From NCBI GenBank assembly GCA_027924585.1, contig BSBM01000994.1:11975001-12039000 (forward strand): DNA of 64,000 nucleotides. Direction: 5' to 3'. Position numbers and translations under genes: made by a program. Positions 24,141 to 36,108 of this stretch are shown one piece after another. The notes below the pieces were generated by a model. That model saw only the letters and a list, made by a program, of their open reading frames with translations. It did no database searches and was not told where the DNA came from. Positions within the stretch are counted from its first letter, which is position 1. Each line of letters opens with the position of its first letter. Source of the stretch: Larix kaempferi (taxonomy: Eukaryota; Streptophyta; Pinopsida; Pinales; Pinaceae).

Positions 24141-25404
24141 TTGGGTCTATCGTAGAGTCGATAACCTTGTTTATGACACTAGGGACTCGCTCTATGCATG
24201 AATTTTATTGCTCAGTCTATGAAGGTGTATGTAACCCACCCCACTCTTGATTCAAACCTATGACATCCAAGGAGGAAATGCATGTTCTTAATTGGTAGGC
24301 CCACTCATGTTGTACATAATGTCCATAATTCCCATGATTGTTTTCCAAGAAAAAGATCATATATTTTCTATTTCAAGTAGAAATCAAAATATACCATCTG
24401 TAATGCTCATGATATAATAATGATCTATATAGTTTGATGGGTTAGTTCTTCGGATTGTTTGAAATTCGAGTTTGGTTGAGTCACATTAGACAACTATTGC
24501 AATTGATGGTTAAACAACCATCCAAAAAACATTTCTTACCATATTCTTAAAAAAACAAAAAAACAAACTATATAAAATACATTAAAAAATTAATTGGAGT
24601 TAACATCCACAAAATTACCAACCCCAATCTGAGCAACTACACACTCTCATATTTAATACAAACATGCATCATTGCCTAGACATTTTCTTCAAGAACATAA
24701 CATCCGAACTATAAATGTCAAGTGTGTTTAAACATTCAAGTCACACTCTAAGCCTTGAGTATTACTTTAAATAAAAGATGGGGATAAAATTTAAAGATAT
24801 CATCCCTCTCGCCCAAGCTTATTCGAATTTCAATATTTGAGTACTTCCCTCCCTTTCCTCCCATTTTCATCATCCATTTCAAAATTCACATTTTATTTCT
24901 CCATGAAATACACCTAAATTCAGTTATACTACTCGTGGATACCTTCAACACAACACATCCTCCAGGACCTCTGCTCCAAAAAAGTACATGGTTCGAATCT
25001 CTGGACCAGCTTCTTACCTCATGTTCATGGTTCCTTCCAGTCTCAATCTGAAGGTATGATGTCAAATCCACTGTGAACACTTCGTTTCTGTGATTTCTTG
25101 AATGCAAGTAAGATTTTCTGCGTGTTTCTAAACTTGGGTTGAAATTATTTTTCAGATTTATGCACTTGTTTGGTTGGAAGGAAAGCGCCACAATTAGAAA
25201 AATTTTGGAGCTTTGAGCAATGGGACTGCGAAGAGCTTGGACAATAAGGAATGAGGTGATGCTTCCTCAAGAAATCCTTTAGTCTTGCAGTGAGAAGTGG
25301 GTTTATGGTTTCCCTACTGTGCTTTATTGTTTTTAAGGTTAAATTCCGTTGCAGAGATTAATGCCTGTACACGATTACATCCAATTGGGGATTAATGAGG
25401 TGTT
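24141..25404. other. Intergenic between chromovirus LTR and CDC45 fragment
   Basis: No gene is recognised. The part from about 24890 to 25400 has a balanced composition and may be the captured flank or 5' region belonging to the CDC45-like fragment that follows. Confidence 0.4.
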
Positions 25405-25632
25405 GTTGATCAGTCGGGGATTCTCTAAGATTTGAGGAGGTTGTTGAAGTTGGGTCCCAAGGTACACGTTTTTGTTGTAGATATCCATCGCCCAATTCAT
25501 CTTCACAATTTGACTGAACATAATCAACAGGTTTGTTTGTTGTACACCCGTGAAGATGAAAATCAGGATAATATGGCTTATGATTTTTATGTTACTAAAG
25601 TGTTTTCCATCCTACTTGCTATTCATGGTTGA
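25405..25632 (+). pseudogene. CDC45: CDC45 fragment
   Basis: The + strand encodes 'RRLLKLGPKVHVFVVDIHRP', 'IHLHNLTEHNQQVCLLYTRE' and 'MAYDFYVTK'. These match the amino-terminal third of the replication initiation factor CDC45 (family pattern: LGP..RVFVVDSHRPIHLHNL, then a DDE-rich stretch and AYDFD). The piece before it, 'LLISRGFSK', fits the family LINWG motif but is in another frame, indicating a 1-base loss near 25430. CDC45 is a component of the CMG replicative helicase. Here only about 65 codons remain, without a start or the rest of the protein, so it is a gene fragment. Confidence 0.85.
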
Positions 25633-26278
25633 TTGCGTACTTGTTTCACCCTACTTGCTACTAAGGTTCAATTATGCACTTACTTTACCATATTGTTTCT
25701 CCCAATTGCTTGCATATGAATAGATAAGGTGTCATGGGGTTACCACGACACCTCTTCTCTGTCCTTCACAAAGTGAAATAACAGTAGTAGGAAGGAATGG
25801 AAGTTTGCCCTGAAATTTATAACCAGTGAATGCACCAATTAAAGATCCATCACTTGTAAATTAAAAAGTACATACAGGTCTAGTGGAAGTAGCATCCTCA
25901 CCGGTAGAAGCATTGGTAGCAGAAGAGAGAGCATCAGAGAAAGAAGAGAGACAACATATTCAACATAGGCAAGGTGATTTTTTCGATTCATAGAACCAAA
26001 ATAATTCCCTTATATGATGGATAGCAGCTCTGAGAGAGAGACATGTGATTGAACTTGATGACAAGCAATAGGATTTTTCCTTCCTTACTACTGAATTACA
26101 TGCATTAATGGGTCTAGGCTCCAATATGTCTTTCCTACCTATGGCCACATTGACATTGGGATCTACCTTGTTTGGGATAGGTCGAACCCTACCTACCTAC
26201 CTATATATACAAATAGAATATGGGAAACATCAGAAGTTGTTGTAGTAGGACCATTATCAATTCAGGTGGCATAGGTCA

Positions 26279-26310
26279 CACTACTATACAACCCTAGTTC
26301 TAGGCTATAG
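26279..26310 (+). other. Candidate left CACTA terminus
   Basis: 'CACTACTATACAACCCTAG' followed by 'TTCTAGGCTATAGGGACCCC'. The first eight bases match the inverted right terminus at 36108, and the CTATAGGG/CCCC words resemble the right-hand subterminal repeats. The flanking triplets differ (TCA here, TAG at the right end), so no target duplication supports the pairing. Confidence 0.25.
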
Positions 26311-26379
26311 GGACCCCACTATGGAGGCTTTCAAGGGAATCAAATTTTTGTAACTAAACTTTGTATAGGGGCACATCCG

Positions 26380-26720
26380 TCAACACTCATATTTACCATC
26401 AAGCAGAATCATTGTGCAAGTTCTCCACCCACCACATAGATTTTCCAGTCGCCTACTTAAGCAACGTCTCTGCAAGGATGGTAATGATAGGGCCACTGAA
26501 CTAGTAAGTGACATGGAAAAATATAGTTTCATCCCTAATGTTTTCCTAAAAATTCTATTAAGTAACTTATTTATGGTCTGAATAGAGATGGCCAATTGTA
26601 GGAGGATACTAATTTCATTTATGAGATGAACAAGAAAGGTTGTATGTTACCAATCCATTGTATGTTACCATTCACTGTAACCTTATTTTCAAGAGATAGT
26701 TTATTATGACATGGGTTCAT
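26380..26720 (+). pseudogene. Pentatricopeptide repeat (PPR) protein fragment
   Basis: The + strand encodes 'CKDGNDRATELVSDMEKYSF' directly followed by 'IPNVF', and after a gap 'EDTNFIYEMNKKGCMLPIH'. The spacing and residues (DG..., EL...M...G/F.PN..., D...IYEMNKKGC.P) are those of consecutive 35-residue PPR helical repeats, which bind organellar RNA. There are stops and frame changes between repeats, for example TAG after 'DGQL'. Only about two repeats survive. Confidence 0.65.
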
Positions 26721-26726
26721 TTTATT

Positions 26727-27350
26727 TTATGGGAGTACAGTTGGTATTGAACCAATTTTATAATGACATGCCTCTCGCATTATCTTCATTCCCAACTGTG
26801 TGATATAAGATGGGCATAGACTGAGTAGTTGGAAAACCCATTTTAAAACATCACCATTGTCTACTATGGATGCTATATAATACTCTCCACAAGAAAATGT
26901 GGTAATATTCCACATCTTTAGGGGCTTCATTGAGGAATTTGATAGATACATTTATAATTTGTGCACCTTGTAGTCTTTCACAACTAAAACCTCTTCCAAT
27001 GCTTCCCATATTCATTAGCCCCATGTCTACATGACACCATTTCTAGTAAATCTTTCACAAAGAGACTTTGATGATTATTGTATTTGGATAAAATTCTCTC
27101 CATAAAAAGTGTCGACAGTTTGATCTTGATTTTGTCCCCATACCCAAACCTTGGTAGGGTAAGTTGTGTCATGTTTCTCATAATGTTCTGGAATGCAAAT
27201 AGTGCAATGAGCACCATAGGCTATTGATTTGACAAAATATACTTTATAGGTATCAACCTTCTTAAGATCATTGATGTCCTTCTCACTTCCTTCACCTAAT
27301 TTACCAAATGCATTTGAACCCCAAGTGAATAATGATCGATCACAAATATA
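26727..27350 (-). pseudogene. RCC1-family protein fragment
   Basis: Reading the minus strand from about 27345 downward gives 'FTWGSNAFGKLGEGSEKD', then 'YGAHCTICI', 'KVWVWGQNQDQTV', and finally 'NITTFSCGEYYIASIVDNGD'. The WGxNxxGxLG and CGEYxxAxxxxGD signatures are those of RCC1 beta-propeller blades. The frame changes several times and stops occur ('SLGVQ' alternates with 'FTWGSNAF'). This is the only gene fragment in this cluster on the minus strand. The parent could be any plant RCC1-repeat protein. Confidence 0.7.
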
Positions 27351-28500
27351 AGATGTAGCATTTAGAACATAAATGGAGGAGCTTTTCGAAGCTTATTGTG
27401 TGTCCATTTCCTTGAGAAGGAAACAATAACTTGCTCATGTACATTATAGTTGTAGATAATACAAACAAGGGAAAAGTATGGCCATTTTAGAGCTAATAAG
27501 TTAGGATGAAAAGAAAGTTGCTAAAACCAACAAAAGAAACCCAATTTTTTTCAAATAAGTAAATTCTCTTATCAAGACTCCATTGAATGAAGTTCCATTT
27601 CTACTCAAAGAATTAATAAGCATAACTCCAAGATAGAAGAATAAGATTCTTTATCCTTCCAATATAAGGAATATAAGTAACTCTAGACACCTCTATGAAA
27701 AATATGATCATCATAAGAACTAAATATATCTGCTCCTCAATCATGAGCATCAATCCCTTATGGCCATCATGGTTGATGGTAGTTTATGCACTTAATACTT
27801 TTTCCTTCCCTAAATTCAACTTCTATGGATCTTGTTCAAACTTACAATGCGAGATTGCTTGGTAATTTAATTGCACCATATGATATTAATAATAAAGTAA
27901 AAAACATACATAGGATAAAACCAAAGTACGTAAAAGGGAGTAATAAGGATCACCTGAAGAACTAAGTGAGACCTTATGCATGCTTTTGTGATCGAAAAAT
28001 ACTATAAATCCATTACATCTTGATGCTGGGAATTGATAGGAAATATTTGTTGTAGTATAGGGGAGATCACAAATTTTACAAGAAATATGTTACCAAGAAA
28101 AATGTAGCCAATAGGAAGAAAGCATTGTCTAGTTATGAAAAGCAAATTCCTTTAATTTTAGCATAAGAAATAACCCCATGGAGCTGGCATAAAAAAAATA
28201 GTGGTAGCATTCTACCTATAGGTTTCTAATCTGTGATTCACCCATATATAGGCATATAATTTATGCAGGAATTGTTGTATCCTTTGTACAAGTAGCTGTA
28301 TTTTTGAACTCATACTAATAGGCATTGCCGTCAATTATTGGAACAACTAGTTCATCATAGAAATGATGTCCTTGAATTACTTTTATCATCTCTGTGTGTG
28401 TAAACACTGGTCAAATCTCTAGTGGAGATTCATATAAAACTTTATTTCACTTAATTAAATGATAAAACTTTATTTCAAGTGTTTATGATTAAATGATAAA
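27351..28500. other. Intergenic within the gene-fragment cluster
   Basis: No motif is recognised. Some of this may be introns or flanks of the RCC1 and carbamoyl-phosphate synthetase fragments. Confidence 0.4.
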
Positions 28501-28504
28501 CATA

Positions 28505-29400
28505 TGACAGGAATGGATCTAATTTTGGGTGTCACTTTCTCTAAACCATATGGATGGAAAGACACAGTAAGTGAAAAATGGGATTTTACACTCATGGAAA
28601 ATATTCTGACAAATTGCATGTGAGTTAGCATGTTTGAACTATGGTGATTTGAAATATTAATTTGTTTTATGTGATGTTGATGGTATTGTCTTGTTTATTT
28701 TTCCAGGTTGTTGCATACGACTTTGATATCAAGCACAATATACTAGGGCACATAGCTTGATATGGTTGCAACAAAATTGTTGTTCCTTCCACATGGTCTT
28801 CTTTAGAACTTTTGAAACTGAATCCTGTTAGCGTATTGTTCAACAATGGGAGAGGTGATCATTCTACAGTTCCTTATGATGTAGAAATTGTAAAACAAGT
28901 GGTTGGAAAAACTCTCCTATTTTTAATTTGCATGGGGCTTCAAATACTTGTCCAAGTGTTGGGTGGAAAAAAATTTAAAATGAAATTTGGCCATCATAGA
29001 GGCAATCATCATGTGTGCAATGTTCAAAGTGGCCATGTTGAGATAAGTGCTCAAGTTATTTTCACACTTGAATTAACAAGTTGCATATGGAAAAATTGGT
29101 TGCTCTCATCTAGCTTTTCGACTGTTTTAAGACTTTGGTCTATGACCTGTAAAATTTATTTCATTAAAGCACACTTCTACAATAGTTAATAATGATTCTC
29201 CTCTTTGTCTTCGAGAATCACAACTATGCAATCGATCCTTCCACACTTCCATAAGGTGTAGAGGTAACTCACATTAACTTAAATGATGGAACTTGCGCTA
29301 GTATTGCATTCCTTGCAATCAAAGTAATGTCTCTATAGTATCATCCGAAAGCATCCCCTAGTCCTCATGATTTGGATCTTGGTGAAATACATTTTTTTGG
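28505..29400 (+). pseudogene. CARA: Carbamoyl-phosphate synthetase small subunit fragment, introns retained
   Basis: Three exon-like blocks are collinear with the plant CarA glutaminase subunit, which supplies ammonia for carbamoyl phosphate (arginine and pyrimidine synthesis, plastid). Block 1, about 28512-28608, reads 'MDLILGVTFSKPYGWKD'. Block 2, 28707-29054, reads 'VVAYDFDIKHNILGHIA', 'KIVVPSTW', 'LNPVSVLFNNGRGD', 'ICMGLQILVQVLGGK' and 'FKMKFGHHRGNHHVCNVQSG'. Block 3, from 29216, reads 'NHNYAIDPSTLP', 'GVEVTHINLNDGTCA' and 'YHPKASPSPHDLD'. The nucleophile Cys of the CMG box and the His of YHP are kept, but the catalytic Glu of YHPE is Lys, and GHQ is GLQ. There are several stops. The gaps have AG and GT at their edges, where introns would be expected, so this is a copied genomic fragment, not a processed pseudogene. 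Confidence 0.88.
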
Positions 29401-32221
29401 GGGGGCGGGCATGGTCTTTTAAATTTTCTTGAAAATTGTTAACAATGTGATCATCGGTTATGAACTATCTATAGTTTGCTTGCATGATTTTTGTTAGAAG
29501 CTCATTCTGTATATGTTTTTGCAACATTTTTTGAGTTTGTACAGTTCATGTGAGAAAACAAGTAGAGAGATAAATGATAATGAAAGATAGTTAGTGATGG
29601 TTTTTAGTGTTTTTTGGATCTTACATGACAATTATCTCCATAATAACGTAAGTATATGCTATGTTCTATATATATTCAGTTTGAAATACAAGTGAAGTTG
29701 GCTCAGCAAAATAAGGCTACTTGGAAATTTCACTTAATACACCTTCTAATTAAGCAAGATGTTAGGATTTCATGTTCGAAGAAACATTCGTGCTGAGAAT
29801 AGATGACCCTATACCTTCCTATACCTTAAGTTGATATCTTGAGGATCAGGTCTACACTTTTTCTTACAAAGAATTGATCCCCTCTTCATTGAGTGAATGC
29901 TTGATTTGTTTTTGGTAGCCTTTGTCTTTCTCCTACTAGTTAATTAAAGACTAGTGTTGCTTTCCAACAATATAGATTATACAACACTCTTGGATTCCAC
30001 TAATTACTAAATATATATTTGATCTCTATTGAAAAGGTGGATTAAAAAATTACACGCCCTTTTTATGTTAAATTTAGTGGATCATTCCATTAGTTCCTTT
30101 GTTTTTCGACCCTTCTTAGTTGGTATGCTAGTAGAAACATGGAACTATTAATTTCCATGGATTATTGCTCCATTTTTTCAAAAGTAGTTGAAGCAAAAGG
30201 AATTGTAGCTACACTCTCATTGCCATCAATCATTTGTGAATGACATTCTAGGAACACCAATCTACTAACTTTTCTTCATTTAGATAAAAACTATTCATTT
30301 TGGAGTAAATGTCAAATTCCCTGTGACAAATAGAAGAATTCATATTGTGAACTACCTTGTTACACATGAAGAACATTAAGATAAGAAACTTACTTTGGCG
30401 CTAAATCTCTTTGATGATCAAGCACAATATTGTCTATATAGTGAATTGTGACCTCACCTATAGAGAATATTATATGGTCATCATGCCTTTTGTCGTGTGT
30501 TTTTGACAAGATTTCATTTCAGTTAAGGACTTTTACTAGTTGTTCCATGCATATTATATTTTATTGTATAGATTTCGAGTTGCATGCAAAATTACTTTCA
30601 TGCGTTATGTCTGCTTTTGATTCAAAGTTTAACTTCTTTCTCTAAATTTTTTTTGTGCACTTCGAATTGTATGCAAAGGTTACTCAATTGCAGTTTTATA
30701 TGTTGTGATGCATAGTTCAGTTGCAGTCTGTGTATGTCGAAAGTGTTGACTCTTCCACTTTCAACTTGTGGACATATATTGTGGAAGACTTGCAAGATGG
30801 ATACCTTTTACAAAAAATTCACAAACAAGGGGCTTCCTTTCGTGTCAAAAACTATGTAGGGATTGTTTTTGTCCACTCCCACTTGAATATGGAGCCAACC
30901 TGCCGGTGATAGAATTTAGGTTGGTTTCCTATGTGTTGTTCTTGTAACTTACCACTAAGAGCCCAAATTACTCCCTAGGCTTTTTTTTGTTTGTTATATG
31001 AAATAACATATTTTGAAGCCCTTATCATTTATTTGGGGATGATTATTGTGGTAATTTAACTAGTGCAAATGTCTTTTTAGGGTTAGGAATTCTATTTTTG
31101 CTCTCTTCTGGTCTAGTATATTGGTTAGATTTGCTATGATGTATTTGCATTAATATTAAAAGGGAATTCTCAGCATAATTTTTCTTGTGATGATTTTGGT
31201 TAATGCACTTTTACATTCAAAGATATGATGCTTCATAATGCATTCTATTTGTACAGAACACAAACATTCAAAACTCTATGGATGCAAAACCTAGATATGG
31301 AAATTAAGGTCGAGGTGGAAGGGGTGGATCTTTAATGGGTCGTGGATCTGTTAGAGCAAGCTATCATTCTATTTTACAAGGTATGATATTGCCACATACC
31401 ATTTTTTTATAGTGACAAAACCATTGAATAAAATAATGCCCATTATAATAAACCAATACATAGGACTTTGATTTAGATTTATTTGTTCAAATTTTAGAAA
31501 TTGTATCTTCTTATGGCATGCCTATGTTATTTATTTAAAATGCAGTAATTTAAAACATGCTATATGTTTTCTTCTTGCCCAAGGTTCTAGGGAAATGACA
31601 TGAGAAAATGATTTTTATTGCAAAGACTACAAGTATATCACTAAAAATGCATAACTAGAAATGGCATATGTAGTATGTATACAAGGTAAAAAGTTAAGTG
31701 AGTGTGACTTGAAAAACAAGTGGGAAAGGACATAGCATCGATGCATATACTGTATATTGTTTAAAAAACATATTTTAATAATTTTGTGTACTTCTTTTAT
31801 TCAGATATTGGTGCTGGTAAGGGCTCAAATGCAAGGGAGAATGGTACCTATAAAATTGCAAACAAGGTTGACAACTCTGCCATACTGCCATACCTCCATT
31901 TGCAAATGAAAATGTCCCAGATAAGGCATGTGCTTCAGGAACAAGTTAGAGAGATTTAACACAATTGAATTTTGGTAGGAATGGATTTTACTTTATATTA
32001 TAGTATCATACCCTATGATTATGATTAATTAGACAACACATTATAGCGTATGAAGGCGTGAAGTTGATTAAGAAATGGCCTTAGTTTATCTTGTCAGCAT
32101 TGTCTATCACTTCTGTAGATATGTTTTTCTTTTTGGTTACAATGATATAATCTACCATGTATTCTAACTCAGTCTAAATCTGCCTTTATAATGTGTGAAC
32201 ATTGTCAAATGAAATTTCATT
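29401..32221 (+). other. Region with two exon-like pieces of an unidentified gene
   Basis: Mostly AT-rich, intron-like. Two blocks have exon character. One is about 31259-31380, with a Gly/Arg-rich stretch 'GRGGRGGSLMGRGSVRASY', a stop inside, ending CAAG before GTATGA. The other is about 31805-31960, preceded by a TTATTCAG acceptor-like site, reading 'DIGAGKGSNARENGTYKIAN' and ending in TAA. A third open piece at 30721-30909 has no motif. The RGG-type block suggests an RNA-binding protein tail, but I cannot name a family. Confidence 0.35.
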
Positions 32222-32530
32222 TTATTGCTTACTATTTAACTGCAATACACATACATATATAAAGTTTTGATATGTTGTGCAGTAGGAAATGTTTATTACT
32301 ATTTTAAATGAAACAGTTGTGAGGCTTGAGCAGTATACATATAGGTTTAGATAGGATGATTTCCAAAAAGGAGCAGAGGAACAAAAGTCTATCCTTTCAA
32401 AAATTTTACTTGCTGGTTCAAACTTGCTTTCACTGACAATAGGAAAACTAGCTAGCTTGTTGTGAGCTAAGAGCCAAAAGAAAGTATTCATTTTTGGGAG
32501 TGAATGTTTGGCCCCAAGTATTTCCAATTG
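32222..32530 (-). pseudogene. Possible remnant of a non-LTR reverse-transcriptase zinc-binding region
   Basis: The minus strand has an open stretch reading 'LPKMNTFFWLLAHNKLASFP'. It resembles the P.v..F.WL..h.kl pattern of the zinc-binding region that follows plant LINE reverse transcriptases. The Cys/His residues expected after it are not evident. Weak call; it may be chance. Confidence 0.3.
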
Positions 32531-32829
32531 TGTGCGTGAAGCTTAGTGTTGTCTGCTTGGTTCCACACCTACCTGTATGCTTCTCCAACTGTATACTCTC
32601 CCTTAGATCTCCATGAATTTTAGTCATTTGAAACTAATAAAACAAAGGAAACCAAAACCAGATAGGTTGGACCCCGTGTCTGGCATTTTGAATGTACCAT
32701 GCAGTGCTCTAGGTTCTCTTAATTCAAGCAAACAAGCAAAGGGGAGAAAGATAATATTTTTAGAGGAGTAAATGAGAAGAACCTGGAAAAGAGAATTTAA
32801 ACCAAATCTTGAAAACAATGATTGGAATT

Positions 32830-33444
32830 CACATGATGTCCATATTTATGATGCACATGTTGATAACAGTGAGCCTATTATTTCAAATAAGAGTCACAGT
32901 GGTCCAGTAAAAGTTGTGAAGTACAACCATTTTATTTGACATGGTCATTTATGCAGATACTAAATGGCTGATTGAGTACTGGTCTCCTGCAACACTTAAG
33001 TTTCTAGATAAAGGGTTGGTCCTGATGGTAAACAATTTGTGACTACATCACCTGATCAATGTATTTGATTCTTTTGGTTTCCTACAGGGAAATTAAGATG
33101 GACATGATGAGTCTCGAGGTTGCACAAGATTTACAAAAGTGATGCCCCATTATGCAAGCTATAATTTTCTGCTTTATACAATGCTCTTGGGTATAGAGAT
33201 TGTAAATTTGCATAAAAATAAAGTTGCAAGAATCCTTGGTAAGGTAGGAAACAATGAAATATTTTTGCGAATTGCTTTATACCAAGGAGGGAGTGGCAGC
33301 AAAAAGGTAAAGAGAATGACTATGGCTACTACAAATGCCATGGAGAACAAGGAACCATTTGCAGATCCTAATGTCTTATGTTGTGCAATAAAAAAACATC
33401 GAATTTTTCCTTTTCATCCGGGAGGGATTGGCCCAAATCCTTAG
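32830..33444 (+). pseudogene. CYP71: CYP71/PPWD1-type cyclophilin, WD40 part only
   Basis: Successive frame pieces read 'VHIYDAHVDNSEPIIS', 'GPVKVVKYN', 'MVIYADTKWLIEYWSPATLK', 'GPDGKQFVTTSPD', 'FFWFPTGKLR', 'EVAQDLQK' and then an open stretch 33139-33444 with 'LLGIEIVNLHKNKVARILGK', 'FLRIALYQGGSGSKKV', 'NKEPFADPNVLCCAIKKHRI'. This order matches the amino-terminal WD40 half of the nuclear peptidyl-prolyl isomerase known in Arabidopsis as CYP71 (PPWD1 in animals), a histone-binding chromatin factor. The cyclophilin domain is absent. At least four frame changes and four stops are present, and a piece between 'ATLKF' and 'GPDGKQ' is deleted. The blocks adjoin without recognisable introns, so it may be a processed copy or one long exon. 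Confidence 0.87.
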
Positions 33445-35062
33445 CACGAATTCTAGAATTAACAATAAAGAGGCAACATTAAATGACTTGGTCTAGAATT
33501 GCCCAATCATTCCAACGGTAGTGAACAGGCATGCCAGGAAATTATTGGAGTAACCATACTGTGGTTGACAACCAGTTTTTATTTTCAGTGAATTTTGTAG
33601 AATTACTTTTAATGACAACTTTGAAATCAAAACACGAACATGGCATACTTCTATTCAAGTAGGTGGAATTACTTTCAATAAAAACTTTGAAATCGTTCTA
33701 TAGGTGAATAGTTATTTCTATAAATTTGTTGGTCAAACAACCAAGCATCAAACTCCCACCAAGTAAGCTCTTGGTAATCCACATGCACTCAACCATCATT
33801 ATCTCTTGGGGATTGCTTATATTTTGTTGGGTCTTGAAATAAGATTTGAGAATTCTTAGTTAGGAATCCAACTTGTCTTTATTAAGAGCCATCGAAATAA
33901 GATATTGTGATCTTGGTGTCTAGCTTCCATGTTGGTTGGGAAATGGTGATCGTTCAATTCACTTGCTATTATTTTTGTAGCATGGCTCTTTAGTATTGTT
34001 GTCCTAGGGATTCCTCTTGTTGTCCCGCCATCATTTATAACTTGTCATCATGTCCTACGTCATTTTTACCTACAACGCAATCTGTCACAACCTTTGCAAT
34101 GCAAGTTATTTGGCTAAGAACTTATTATACAAATGTTAAGTACTTTTGAAATTGTTGAACCAAGAGAAACATGATGCTATCTTCATAAGAAAACTCTAGT
34201 TCCCTCAAAGCACTTGAATGTCATGAAGCCATGAAGAACATGAAACTAGGCATGGAAATTAAATGGCTTTTTTCTTAAAATGGGTGTTCAAAATGGCTCA
34301 GAATTTTCGAATCTAACACACGCCTACCTTATTTTCTTAACTTGATCCCTTCCTCATGATTGACCCACTTTCCAATAAAATTAACAACACAGAAACCACA
34401 TGTGGGGGGTCCACACTCCTCCCAACCAACGCTTAGCTTATAGCTGAGGTCCCCGAGCCTTGAGTAGATAATACTATGCTAGGAAACTAGATAATTCACC
34501 ACCCAGCCTCAACCATCCATACATAATGTTCATATCCTTAGCGCTCCCACTTTGTTCATATCCCACTTATTAAAAATATAGCCTTAGCGCTCCCACTTTG
34601 TATTGAAATCATGTTACCACACAGTCCCATTGACCTACTTCTATGGTCATTTGTTGGACATTAATAAAATCATCTTATCTTATGTTATCTAGAGCTATTT
34701 TTCCTTGGATTCTCTTGGGATATATCAATGGTTGTAAATTATGCCATGATAGTGCATCCTTGTTCACATTGGCAGGCAATTTGTTTCTCAAGTCAAATTA
34801 CTATTGTTAGGAGATCAGCTAGCACGAGAAGAAAAATAAAATAAAATATGGCATTTAGACCCTTTTGCAGACCACCTTAATAGATTGTATAATTGTTTTG
34901 GATATTCTATTGCCTTATTATGGTAGATTTTTGTGCTTATCAGTGTGTTTTGAAAAATAAATTGGATTTTAAGCATGGTTGGCTTTGGATATTATTGTCT
35001 TTTCTTAGAATTACAAATGATGCAATCTAGATGTTCATATTGCTCCTCTCCCCAATTCTGAA
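33445..35062. other. Intergenic, no gene seen
   Basis: No coding similarity is recognised. A short direct repeat 'CCTTAGCGCTCCCACTTTGT' occurs at about 34537 and 34582. Confidence 0.5.
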
Positions 35063-35133
35063 AGGGTGCTAGCTCAATGGAAGAGTGCCTTCCTTACAAG
35101 CAGGAGGTTGGTGGTTCGATTTCTCCGTGCCCT
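35063..35133 (+). tRNA. tRNA-like sequence (Val-type UAC loop), probable pseudogene or SINE head
   Basis: A 71-nt cloverleaf can be drawn. The acceptor AGGGTGC pairs with GTGCCCT with two wobbles. The D stem is GCTC/GAGT with loop AATGGAA. The anticodon stem is CCTTC/GCAGG with one mismatch and loop CTTACAA, giving anticodon UAC. The T arm contains GGTTCGATTTC. Box A 'TAGCTCAATGG' and box B are close to the pol III consensus. Mismatches in the anticodon and T stems and the lack of flanking signals argue for a tRNA-derived relic. Confidence 0.5.
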
Positions 35134-35179
35134 ATTGATATTGCAATATTGATATTTTTAATAAAATATATTTTATTAT

Positions 35180-36108
35180 GATTTATTATGGCTATAGAGG
35201 AGGTTTCAAACTGCCTTTGTATGTTTCTATGAGGTGGGTTCTAACCACCTTCATATGTCACTACGAGGGGGGTTCCAAAATTTTCCCTTGTATGTTACAA
35301 TGAGGGGGGTTTAGAACCTCCGTTGTAGGTACCTATGAGGAGGGTTTGCAACCACCCTCGTAGGTACCTACGAGGGGGGTTTGTAACCGCCCCCAAAGGA
35401 TTATAATAAGGAAATTTAGGGGGGGTTCTGAACCACTCCCATAGGTGTCTATGAGGAGGGTTTAGAACCGCCCCTAGAGGGTTCGTAAACTACCCCTATA
35501 GGGGTTTCAAACTTCGTCTATAGGCATCTATGAGGGGGGTTTAAAACTGCCCCTATAAGCCTATATGAGGGGGGTTTAAAATTGGCCCTATAAGCCTCTA
35601 AGAGGGGGGTTCTAAATGGCCCATATATGCCTCTACAAAGGGGGTTCCAAAACGCCCCTATAGGACTATATGAGGGGGGTTCACAACCGCTCCTATAGGC
35701 CTCTACGAGGGGGGTTTGAAACCACTCCTATAGTCCTCTAAGAGGGCGGTTCCAAACCGCCCCTCTAGGTTTGTATGAGGGGGATTATGAGGGGGGTTCA
35801 CAACCACCCTCGTAGGTCTCTATGAAGGGGGTTCAAAACCTCCCCTGTAGGTCTCTATGAAGGTGTCTACGAGGGGGGTTTAAAACCGCCTCCGTAGACC
35901 TCTATGAGGGGGGTCACAAACCGCCCCCAAAAGTCACTTTTGGGGGAGGTTCCAATATCGTCAAAAATTGCCCTTAAAGGGAAAAAATTTAACATTGGTG
36001 CCTTTAGGGGAGGTTTTTCCAAAAATGCCCCCAAATCCAACCCCCCGCCCCTAGGTCACTTTTGGGGGCGGAAGACAACCCCCCCAAAAGTCCAAAAATG
36101 TAGTAGTG
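35180..36108 (-). mobile_element. CACTA (En/Spm)-type transposon end with subterminal repeat array
   Basis: About seventeen units of a GC-rich motif of the kind 'CCTATAGGCCTCTACGAGGG' 'GGGTTT' 'AAAACCGCCCC' occur every 35-60 bp, each partly palindromic. The array ends with 'CCCCAAAAGTCCAAAAATG' and TGTAGTAGTG at 36099-36108, which in reverse complement is CACTACTACATTTTTGG. CACTACTA at the extreme end followed by dense inverted subterminal repeats is the hallmark of CACTA elements, where the transposase binds the subterminal repeats. No transposase is visible. The other end is not certain; 26279 is a weak candidate. Confidence 0.72.
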
